DNA of 64,000 nucleotides from Bradyrhizobium japonicum USDA 6 (GTDB taxonomy: Bacteria > Pseudomonadota > Alphaproteobacteria > Rhizobiales > Xanthobacteraceae), in the NCBI RefSeq assembly GCF_000284375.1, contig NC_017249.1:6565001-6629000 (forward strand), given 5' to 3'. The position numbers were made by a program, and so were the translations under genes. Positions 17,957 to 25,266 of the stretch are shown here, piece by piece. Position 1 is the stretch's first letter. Each line of letters starts with the position of its first letter. The notes beneath the pieces are model-generated. The model saw only the letters and a program-made list of their open reading frames with translations. It made no database searches and was not told the DNA's origin.

Positions 17957-18202
17957 CACGCGACCGCCGCTGCGCGGCGCGCCAGGCGCTGCACGTTTTG
18001 GTGCAGAGGTGCCCGCGCGGAGTGCAGACGAACGCGAACTGTTCCGGGCCCGAAACGTGCAGCGCACCACGGATTTCTCCGAGCAAATCGTCGCGCCCGC
18101 TGCACTGCAATCGGAGCGCTTGAAATCATCTGTCTAATTTGCAGGCGATTGGACGGCAGTGCGGGATAATCAGATGCCTACGAGCTATGCATAGCGGTCG
18201 GC

Positions 18203-19750
18203 TCAGCCTCTCTTTATTGTACGAACAGTAAGAGAGGATTTCGCCGGCTCGGATGGCGCATTGCGAGCGCCGCCGCCGATGCAAGCCGCGATTCTCGCAA
18301 GCAGCGGTGCGGCGTCCTCGACGTGCAGACGCCCGTAGCCGAACACCAGGCCCTCCCGCGTCGGCTGCTCCAGAAAGTTTTGCGAGAGCGGCTGGACGTG
18401 GATGCCGGCCTGCTTCAGGGCTGCGGCCGCCTCGCGGTCGCTCATCCGTGCCTGCATCGCGTCGGTGAACAGCGCCACCAGATGCAATCCGGTGACGGCG
18501 GAGGATACGGTGAGATCGTCAGGCATCAGCGCTGCGATCGCATCGATCAGCGCCTTCCGGCGTGCGGCGTAGATCCGCCGCATCCCGCGCAGATGTCGCA
18601 GCAGGTGCCCTTCCCGCATGAACTCGGCCAGTGCGAGCTGTCCGATGCCGGAGGTATGCACATCGATGCGCGCGCGGCCCCTGGAAAAGCCCTCGATGAA
18701 ATGCCTGTTGGCGACGATGTAGCCGAGCCGCAAATTCGGCATCATGATCTTCGAGAAGGTGCCGAAATAGATCACCCGCCCCTCGCGATCGAGCGAGCGC
18801 AGCGAGGCGATCATGCTGTCCTGGTGCCTGAACTCCGAATTGTAATCGTCCTCGATCACCCAGACGTCGTTCTTGTTGGCCCAGTCGAGCAGCTCGAGCC
18901 GCCGCTCCAGGTGCATGCTGACGCCGAGCGGATATTGATGCGACGGCGTCACCACGATCAGCTTCGCGCCCGGCGCGCGCCGGACACCTTCGGAGACGAC
19001 GAGGCCCTTGTCGTCGACCGGAATTGGAACGAGCTTCGCGCCGGCGGCCGTGAGCGCCCAGCGGGCCTCGACGAAGCCGGGCTCCTCGACCCAGACCTCG
19101 TCGCCGGGATCGAGGATCATGCGGCTACAGAAATCAAGCGCGCCCGATGTGCCTGAGGTAACGACGACCTCTTCCGGCGCGCAGACGAGCCCGCGCACCG
19201 AGCCGAGGAAGTTCGCGATCTCGCTCCGCAAGCGCGGATGGCCCTCCGAGGGAAGATCGAGACACTCCTGCTCTCTTGGATTTTGCCAGGTCTGGCGCAG
19301 CAGGCGCGACCATTCCTTGAATGGGAAGGTCGAGACGTCGGGTGCGCCGGGTGCGAACACAGACGGCCAATTGGTCTCGTAATCCAAACCAAGCAGCGAG
19401 CGCCAGCGCTCCGACATGTGGGCGGGCTTGGCCGCAGGCGGTATCGCGGACTTTGGCTCGGCATGTGGGGTCGCCACTGACGCCACCATGACACTGCCGC
19501 GCGGCATCGATTCAAGATAGCCCTCGGCGTAGAGCAGATCCCAGGCGGTCAACACCACCGTGCGCGAACAGCCCAGTTCGCGCGCGATCTCGCGCGAGCC
19601 GAGAAACTGCGTTCCGGCCGGAAAGACGCCACGCAAAATGCCGTCGCGGATGTGCGCCGCGATCTGCAGATGCAGCGGCACCGCCGAATTCCGGTCGATA
19701 TGCATCCCGGCAAGGGACACGCGCTTGCTCGGGTGACGGCTGTTGTCCAT
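18203..19750 (-). CDS. MocR-type transcriptional regulator (GntR HTH plus aminotransferase-like domain)
   Basis: A 515-residue MocR/PdxR-family regulator. An N-terminal GntR winged helix (LHLQIAAHIRDGILRG ... LGSREIARELGCSRTVVLTAWDLLYAEGYLE) is joined by a linker to a fold-type I aminotransferase-like domain. The latter keeps the PLP-binding aspartate segment (VIEDDYNSEF) and the Schiff-base lysine motif (FGTFSKIMMPNLRLGY). Such proteins sense PLP or an amino-compound aldimine and regulate amine or amino acid catabolism. I chose the ATG at 19750; the longer ORF starts with TTG at 19768. It is encoded just upstream of hyuA in the same orientation and is the best candidate for cluster control. 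Confidence 0.93.
   Translation of the reverse strand: MDNSRHPSKRVSLAGMHIDRNSAVPLHLQIAAHIRDGILRGVFPAGTQFLGSREIARELGCSRTVVLTAWDLLYAEGYLESMPRGSVMVASVATPHAEPKSAIPPAAKPAHMSERWRSLLGLDYETNWPSVFAPGAPDVSTFPFKEWSRLLRQTWQNPREQECLDLPSEGHPRLRSEIANFLGSVRGLVCAPEEVVVTSGTSGALDFCSRMILDPGDEVWVEEPGFVEARWALTAAGAKLVPIPVDDKGLVVSEGVRRAPGAKLIVVTPSHQYPLGVSMHLERRLELLDWANKNDVWVIEDDYNSEFRHQDSMIASLRSLDREGRVIYFGTFSKIMMPNLRLGYIVANRHFIEGFSRGRARIDVHTSGIGQLALAEFMREGHLLRHLRGMRRIYAARRKALIDAIAALMPDDLTVSSAVTGLHLVALFTDAMQARMSDREAAAALKQAGIHVQPLSQNFLEQPTREGLVFGYGRLHVEDAAPLLARIAACIGGGARNAPSEPAKSSLTVRTIKRG
18207..18237. other. 8-bp inverted repeat across the end of the MocR gene
   Basis: CCTCTCTT (18207-18214) is matched perfectly by AAGAGAGG (18230-18237) with a 15-base loop. 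It overlaps the last codons of the regulator gene. No U-tract follows, so a terminator is unconvincing; chance is possible. Confidence 0.25.
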
Positions 19751-19784
19751 GTTTCGCCCGTCAGGCAACGCAGGTCCTGTCCAC

Positions 19785-19924
19785 CGTCATTCCGGGGCGC
19801 GCCACCTGGCGCGAGCCCGGAATCCATTCTCCCTCTTCACGCGCAGTGCGATGGATTCCGGGTTCGCGCTTCCGCCTTCGCTCTACGAGCTTCGGCGGAC
19901 AGGTCGCACGCCCCGGAATGACAA
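19785..19924. repeat. Intergenic palindromic repeat, Bradyrhizobium type (CATTCCGGGGCG family)
   Basis: The element opens with GTCATTCCGGGGCG and closes with CGCCCCGGAATGAC, and has an inner inverted pair GGAATCCAT ... ATGGATTCC. The nested palindrome fills most of the gap between the aldehyde dehydrogenase and the MocR gene and could fold as a long RNA hairpin. Elements of this design are dispersed in many copies in Bradyrhizobium genomes, so it also hints at the host. Confidence 0.8.
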
Positions 19925-19936
19925 CGCGACCCTGTC

Positions 19937-21370
19937 TTACGCGCTCGCCTGCGTCACGAACTTCGTGTTCAGGTACCCCTCGATCGCCTCGAGGCCGCCC
20001 TCGGAGCCGTAGCCGGAATCCTTGATGCCGCCGAACGGCACTTCCGGCAGCGCGAGGCCGTGGTGGTTGATCGAGACCATGCCGCTCTCGATATCGGAGC
20101 CGATCGCCTGCATCGTCTTGGTCGAGGTGGTGTAGGCATAGGCCGCAAGGCCGTAAGGCAGGCGGTTCGCCTCGGCCACCACCTCGTCATAGCTGCGGAA
20201 GGAGGTGATCGGGGCAAGCGGCCCGAACGGCTCCTCGTTCATGATCCGGGCATCGCGCGGCACGTCGGTGATCACAGTCGGCTCGAAGAAGAAGCCTTCG
20301 TTGCCGATGCGCTTGCCGCCGGCCTGGACCTTGGCGCCGCGCTGCACAGCGTCGGAGACCAGACCTTCCATGGCGTCGACGCGTCGCGGGTTTGCCAGCG
20401 GACCCATGCGGGTGTCCTTGTCGAGGCCGTTGCCGACCTTGAGGCTCTTGGCCGCGGCGACGAACTTGTCGACGAAGGGCTGATAGACGCTCTCATGCAC
20501 CAGGAAGCGCGTCGGCGAGACGCAGACCTGGCCGGCATTGCGGAACTTGTTGGCAGAAAGAATCTTGGCAGCGTTGTCGAGATCGGCATCCGCAAACACG
20601 ATCGCCGGCGCGTGGCCGCCGAGCTCCATGGTGACGCGCTTCATGTGCAGGCCCGCGAGTGCTGCCAGATGCTTGCCGACCGCGGTCGAGCCCGTAAAAC
20701 TGATCTTGCGGATGATCGGGTGCGGAATGAGATATTCGGACACTTCCGACGGCACGCCGAACACCAGCTGGACGACGCCGGCCGGAATACCCGCGTCGGC
20801 ATAGGCGCGCACCAGCTTCATGCAGCTTGCCGGGGTTTCTTCCGGGCCCTTGACGATGATCGAGCAGCCGGCGGCGAGCGCGGCCGAGATCTTGCGGACC
20901 GCCTGGTTGATCGGGAAATTCCAGGGCGTGAACGCGGCGACCGGGCCGACCGGCTCCTTGGTCACGAGCTGGGAGACGTTGCCCATCCGCGGCGGCACGA
21001 TGCGGCCATAGGCGCGGCGGGCTTCCTCCGAGAACCAGTCGATGAGGTCGCCGGCCAGCATGGTCTCACCCTGCGCTTCCACGACCGGCTTGCCTTGCTC
21101 CATGGTCATCACGGGTGCGATCTCGGCGGCGCGCGAGCGGATGATGTCGGCGGCCTTGCGCATCAGCTTGTAGCGGTCGAACGGCGAAGTCTTGCGCCAG
21201 ATCTCGAAGCCGGCCTTGGCGGCCTCCAGCGCGCGGTCGAGGTCCTGGCGCGAGGCGTGCGGGGTCTTGCCGATCGGCTGGCCGGTGGCGGGGTTGAGGA
21301 TGTCCTCCGACTTGCCGGAGGTGCCGTCGGTCCACTCACCGGCGATGAACATCTGAACTTTCGGGTACAT
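19937..21370 (-). CDS. NAD(P)-dependent aldehyde dehydrogenase, succinate-semialdehyde dehydrogenase-like
   Basis: A 477-residue aldehyde dehydrogenase. Catalytic Cys283 is in NAGQVCVSP, the general base Glu249 in MELGGHAP, Asn151 in TPWNFP, and the cofactor motif GSTAVG at 227-232. The closest recognisable subgroup is succinate/glutarate semialdehyde dehydrogenase. I chose the ATG at 21370 because CAGGAGA lies eight to nine bases upstream; the ORF runs up to 21409. It could oxidise a semialdehyde released by transamination of the amino acid product. It is transcribed in the same direction as the hydantoinase upstream, separated by 179 bp. Confidence 0.92.
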   Translation of the reverse strand: MYPKVQMFIAGEWTDGTSGKSEDILNPATGQPIGKTPHASRQDLDRALEAAKAGFEIWRKTSPFDRYKLMRKAADIIRSRAAEIAPVMTMEQGKPVVEAQGETMLAGDLIDWFSEEARRAYGRIVPPRMGNVSQLVTKEPVGPVAAFTPWNFPINQAVRKISAALAAGCSIIVKGPEETPASCMKLVRAYADAGIPAGVVQLVFGVPSEVSEYLIPHPIIRKISFTGSTAVGKHLAALAGLHMKRVTMELGGHAPAIVFADADLDNAAKILSANKFRNAGQVCVSPTRFLVHESVYQPFVDKFVAAAKSLKVGNGLDKDTRMGPLANPRRVDAMEGLVSDAVQRGAKVQAGGKRIGNEGFFFEPTVITDVPRDARIMNEEPFGPLAPITSFRSYDEVVAEANRLPYGLAAYAYTTSTKTMQAIGSDIESGMVSINHHGLALPEVPFGGIKDSGYGSEGGLEAIEGYLNTKFVTQASA

Positions 21371-21415
21371 CCCAGGTGTCTCCTGCATGATTTCGGCGGC
21401 GATCAGCATTGGCGC

Positions 21416-21462
21416 CCGGCCGCCTCATAAGTGGGCGCAGAGCTACACCGAAAGGCGGCCGG
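21416..21462. promoter_or_regulatory. Perfect 10-bp inverted repeat upstream of the aldehyde dehydrogenase gene
   Basis: CCGGCCGCCT (21416-21425) and AGGCGGCCGG (21453-21462) are perfect complements 27 bases apart. They sit between the stop of the second hydantoinase and the start of the aldehyde dehydrogenase, both on the minus strand. There is no T-run, so an operator or an mRNA hairpin is as likely as a terminator. Confidence 0.35.
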
Positions 21463-21549
21463 CGAAAAGGGATCAATGATGCCGCAGCAGCGCGAGGATG
21501 GTATGCGCAACAGACGGCATGGCGTCGTCCCGATGCGATTATTTTTCCG

Positions 21550-22971
21550 TCACACCAGGCTCGACTTGCCGCGGCTGAGCACCTCGCCCGCGCCCTTATC
21601 GCCGACGATCCTGCCCTGCTCGTACACCACGCGGCCCCGCGCGATGGTGGTGACGGGCCAGCCGGTGACGTCAAAGCCTTCCCACGGCGTATAGTCCGCG
21701 CCGTGGTGCAGGTCGGCCTGCCGGATCGGCTTCTTCAATTTGGGATCCCATAGGACGACGTCGGCATCGAAGCCGACGCCGATCGAGCCCTTGCGCGGAT
21801 AGAGACCGTAGATCCGCGCGTGATTGGTCGCGGTCAGCTCAACGAATTTCTGCAAGCTGATCCGCCCCTTCGAGACGCCTTCGGAAAACAGGATCGGCAA
21901 CCGGGTCTCGACGCCGGGGATGCCGTTCGGCACCCAGCGGAACGAGGTGCGGGAATTCGGCGTCAGCTTGCCCTTGGGATCGTCGTAGCGGAACGGGCAG
22001 TGATCGGACGAGAAGGTCTGGAACACACCCGTGGTGATGCCTTCCCAGATCGCCTGCTGGCTTTCGGGATCGCGCGGCGGCGGCGAGCAGACATACTTTG
22101 CTCCCGACATGTCCATGTTCAGGCCTTTCATGTCGTCGGCCGTCAGCGTGATGTATTGCGGACAGGTCTCGGCATGCACCGGCAGTCCGCGCTGCTGGGC
22201 CCAGCGCACCTGCTCCATCGCCTCGCGCCCGGAGACATGGACGATCATGATGGGGACGCCGATCACCTCGGCATGGCTGATGGCGCGGTGCGTCGCCTCG
22301 CGCTCGACGGCCTGCGGCCGCGAGGTGCCGTGATAATAGGGCGCGATATGGCCGTCGCGTTCGAGCTTGGCGGTGAGGAAACGGATCGCGTCGTAACCCT
22401 CGCAATGGACCATGACCAGCGCCTCCTCGCGGCGCGCGACATCGAACACCTCGAGCAGCTGCTTGTCGCTGAGCACGAGGTCGTCATAGGTCATGAACAC
22501 CTTGAACGAGGTGTAGCCGTCCTTGACCAGCGCCGGCAGCTCCTGCCCGAGCACGACCGCGGTCGGATCGGAGATGATGAGGTGGAAGGCCGTGTCGATG
22601 TAGCACTCGCCCTCGGCGAGCTTGCGGTAATTCTCGACGCAGGTCCGCAGCGAGGTGCCCTTCTCCTGCAGCGCGAAGGGCAGCACCATGGTGTTGCCGC
22701 CGGCGGCCGCCGCGCGCGTTGCCGAAGCAAAATCGTCGGCCATCACCACGTCGGGGCCAGAGGCCTGGGAGATGTGGACGTGGCTGTCGATCCCGCCGGG
22801 CAGCGCCAGCAGCCCCGTCGCGTCGATCTCGCGCGCCGCGCCTTCAATGCGGTCGGCGATACTGACGATGCGTCCATCGCGAATGCCGATATCGGCGCGA
22901 AACTCGTCGCTGGCCGTCACGATGGTGCCGCCGCGAATGGCGAGATCGAGCTGCGTCACGGGCGTCTCCAT
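21550..22971 (-). CDS. Hydantoinase/dihydropyrimidinase family amidohydrolase (second copy)
   Basis: A 473-residue cyclic amidohydrolase with the complete metal site: the HVH pair in GGIDSHVHISQ (residues 63 and 65), the lysine in YTSFKVFMTYDDL, histidines in MVHCEGYD and IVHVSGRE, and the aspartate in SSDHCPF. It differs clearly from the copy at 7309-8778 around the substrate loops. I chose the ATG at 22971 because its A is shared with the stop of the racemase-like gene upstream (TGATG), a sign of coupling. It probably opens a hydantoin or dihydropyrimidine-like ring; allantoinase is less likely. It is followed by the aldehyde dehydrogenase gene. Confidence 0.93.
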   Translation of the reverse strand: METPVTQLDLAIRGGTIVTASDEFRADIGIRDGRIVSIADRIEGAAREIDATGLLALPGGIDSHVHISQASGPDVVMADDFASATRAAAAGGNTMVLPFALQEKGTSLRTCVENYRKLAEGECYIDTAFHLIISDPTAVVLGQELPALVKDGYTSFKVFMTYDDLVLSDKQLLEVFDVARREEALVMVHCEGYDAIRFLTAKLERDGHIAPYYHGTSRPQAVEREATHRAISHAEVIGVPIMIVHVSGREAMEQVRWAQQRGLPVHAETCPQYITLTADDMKGLNMDMSGAKYVCSPPPRDPESQQAIWEGITTGVFQTFSSDHCPFRYDDPKGKLTPNSRTSFRWVPNGIPGVETRLPILFSEGVSKGRISLQKFVELTATNHARIYGLYPRKGSIGVGFDADVVLWDPKLKKPIRQADLHHGADYTPWEGFDVTGWPVTTIARGRVVYEQGRIVGDKGAGEVLSRGKSSLV

Positions 22972-23711
22972 CACTTGATGATCGCTGATGTCTGGAAGAT
23001 CCGGCCCCATGCCGCAAGGGGCGCGATGTCGCCACCGGCGAGTTCGAGCGTCCGCCACAGCGTGACCGCGACCGAGTCCAGCACGGCGATGCCCAACTCC
23101 CGTTCGAGCGAGGCCGCCAGCGCGGCGCCGTCGAAATTGGTGCAGAGAATGACGACGGCATCGGCACCGTCCGCCGCGACCGCGCGGATCATGTCGGCGA
23201 TCGTCGCGGGCATGACCTCACCAAAGGAAAAGTTATCGCGCAGGCCGAGATGCCGCTCGGCGTGAGGGGCGATCCCCTCCTCGGCCCAGACATCGCCGAT
23301 CCGCCGTTGCACGTCGTCCGTATAGGGTGAGACCAGGCCGACACGTCCGGCGCCGAGCACGCGGACGGCGTCGATGCAGGCGAGCGTGGAGGTCGTCGCC
23401 GGGATTCCGGTCCGCGCTGCGATCGCTTCGCACAGGCTCCGGTCGCGGCCGATACCGAGCCAGCTCGCCGACGTACCGTTCCAGGCAATGGCATCGACCT
23501 TGGCGTCCGCCAGCAGATCCGCCGCCGGCAGCATCACCGAGGCGTCGAACTGGTTCAGCGCGGCGGCATCGAGCGCGATCTCGGTAACGCGGAAGCGCGA
23601 GAAATGAGCGGTGACGCCGGCAACGCCATGCAGCATGGAACTGGTGACGGGCTCCAGCACCGAGTTGGACGATGGGGTCATCATGCCGAGGCGCTTGCGC
23701 TGAATTGACAT
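22971..23711 (-). CDS. Asp/Glu racemase superfamily protein, arylmalonate decarboxylase/maleate isomerase-like
   Basis: A 246-residue protein with the duplicated Rossmann-like fold of this superfamily. The first cysteine position of maleate isomerases is replaced: the motif reads AWNGTSASWLG (residues 76-86), like the GTSLS loop of arylmalonate decarboxylase. The second cysteine, Cys190 (VVILCTNFDGA), is kept. Single-cysteine members decarboxylate or isomerise without the two-base racemase mechanism. It is coupled to the hydantoinase gene (TGATG), so it may act on that enzyme's substrate or product. It is not a close relative of the racemase at 8835-9497. Confidence 0.82.
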   Translation of the reverse strand: MSIQRKRLGMMTPSSNSVLEPVTSSMLHGVAGVTAHFSRFRVTEIALDAAALNQFDASVMLPAADLLADAKVDAIAWNGTSASWLGIGRDRSLCEAIAARTGIPATTSTLACIDAVRVLGAGRVGLVSPYTDDVQRRIGDVWAEEGIAPHAERHLGLRDNFSFGEVMPATIADMIRAVAADGADAVVILCTNFDGAALAASLERELGIAVLDSVAVTLWRTLELAGGDIAPLAAWGRIFQTSAIIK

Positions 23712-23832
23712 CGATCACGATCGCCCCATTGAGAGAGCGCACCGCTGCGCCCCCTCGGACGATCATCCGCGCCTGCCATCGCCCGTGCAACCCGCAATTT
23801 GCATGGCGCATATGATTTGTTCGATACGCAGC

Positions 23833-25254
23833 TCAATTGGCGAAGGTCGACCGCAAGCGCCGCCAGCCGATGACGATGCCAGTGACAGAAAATGCCAGCC
23901 CGAGCAAGCAGAGCCCGACGACCAGGATATCGCGCAGACGCGGATGCGCCATGAGAACGGGAAAATCGACCGTGTGAAGCGCGCTGTAGAACCAGCGATA
24001 GGCCCGCCGCGAGGCATCCAGTCTTTGCAGCACGCGGCCGTCGGCACCGTCGATGTCGAACCAGAGGTCGCCGCATCGGGAGCGATAGACGGGCGCTCCG
24101 GGGACGGCGGAGTGCGCGGGATAGTCGTCATTGTCGGCTAGAACGGACGGGGCGCCGCAGCCCGGCGCAAGGCGCATCGTCAGGTCATGGACATCCTTCT
24201 CGCCGAGGAATGCCACCTGCCGGCCGCGGATCGCCTCCCCCGTTTTGGTCAAGGCTTGACTGGCAAGGCCGGTCCGGTCGCGCCGGTAGACAACACCAGT
24301 GACGGCGAACCATTCGACTTCGCGAGCCGACGGCTGACCGACCGGCGAGGCCGTCGTCCAGTCCGGAGCGGCATACACCACGCCTGCTTCGGTGGGGGTC
24401 AGCTCACCGCGCGAGAACAGCCGGCCGTGATCCATCGAGAGCCAGCCACTGAAGCTCCAGGTCAGCACGAAAACGGTCGCGACGAGACCAATGATGTGGT
24501 GCAGTGCGTGCCAGCCGCGATAAGGCGACGAAACCCCGCACCTTCGAATCCTGATCCTGATAATTCCAAGCACCGCGCCGAGCGTCGCGGCGATAAAAGC
24601 CACCAGCGACAATGTCGAGACCACCTGATCCCAAAGGGACCAGTTGCTCCTCAGGACCGTCGGATAGATCCAGTGCAGGACGCTGCCGGCCAAATTCCAT
24701 CCGCGCTCGCTGCGGGTCGTATCCAGCACGACTTCGCCGGTGCGCGAGGAGACATAGACCTCGGTTCCGGCCGCATCGCCAAGAGCGACGCGCAACAGAG
24801 GCCGGTGTCGATCAAACCCGTTCGGCACGCTCCATTGATCATAATCCGCGCCCGCCATCATCACCGCTCGCGCGGCATCGAGCCCGCGTTGCCGGGCATG
24901 ATCGCGCGCGATAGCGACCGCGACGTCGGCGGACGTCACTGATGCATCCCGTCCGTCGGAGGCATGGACCGCGCCCACGCGCGACGGACTCGACACGACA
25001 TAGACCGGCCCGTCGCTCCGCCGGAGCAGGCGAACGCGCGTGGCGTCCGCGATCCCGCTCGCGGCGACGGCATCCGCGACCGCAATCCTCACCTCTCCGC
25101 CAGCCACCGGCGCGAGCCCGGAAAAACGTTCCGCTTCCGTCAATGACGGAAACGGGACGAAGTGCATCACGATTCCGCTCGCGAACCACATCGCGAACAA
25201 CAGGCAGAACGCGATCCCGAGCCAGCGATGTAGCAGGACGATCGCGTTCATCAT
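23833..25254 (-). CDS. PepSY-domain transmembrane protein next to a TonB receptor
   Basis: A 473-residue inner-membrane protein of the PepSY_TM family. Hydrophobic segments are seen at about residues 5-30, 205-235, 262-290 and 440-465, with PepSY-like periplasmic regions between. Histidines within or next to helices (LLHRWLG, ALHHIIG, LHTVDF) could bind haem, as in ferric-siderophore reductases of this family. It starts 12 bp after the TonB-dependent receptor gene and has no clear ribosome-binding site, so translation is probably coupled. In this place it may reduce the imported metal complex. Because the operon has a cobalamin riboswitch, reduction of a cobalt corrinoid is an attractive but untested role. 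Confidence 0.85.
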   Translation of the reverse strand: MMNAIVLLHRWLGIAFCLLFAMWFASGIVMHFVPFPSLTEAERFSGLAPVAGGEVRIAVADAVAASGIADATRVRLLRRSDGPVYVVSSPSRVGAVHASDGRDASVTSADVAVAIARDHARQRGLDAARAVMMAGADYDQWSVPNGFDRHRPLLRVALGDAAGTEVYVSSRTGEVVLDTTRSERGWNLAGSVLHWIYPTVLRSNWSLWDQVVSTLSLVAFIAATLGAVLGIIRIRIRRCGVSSPYRGWHALHHIIGLVATVFVLTWSFSGWLSMDHGRLFSRGELTPTEAGVVYAAPDWTTASPVGQPSAREVEWFAVTGVVYRRDRTGLASQALTKTGEAIRGRQVAFLGEKDVHDLTMRLAPGCGAPSVLADNDDYPAHSAVPGAPVYRSRCGDLWFDIDGADGRVLQRLDASRRAYRWFYSALHTVDFPVLMAHPRLRDILVVGLCLLGLAFSVTGIVIGWRRLRSTFAN

Positions 25255-25266
25255 GTGGTCAACGCC

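Larger units (their letters stand above)
17779..18202. other. 424-bp intergenic region between hyuA and the MocR regulator gene
   Basis: No convincing protein gene other than the possible 27-codon leader was found. The larger minus-strand ORF of 114 codons ending at 17785 has an arginine-rich composition with no family resemblance. The region contains two TauR-like boxes (17923-17956) and presumably the hyuA promoter, which I could not place with confidence. Confidence 0.6.

Noticed and set aside
17785..18129. A 114-codon minus-strand frame between the MocR gene and hyuA
   Set aside because: The N-terminal part is arginine-rich, lacks a ribosome site and covers the TauR-like boxes. Only the last 27 codons, which have their own start site, were kept as a low-confidence leader.
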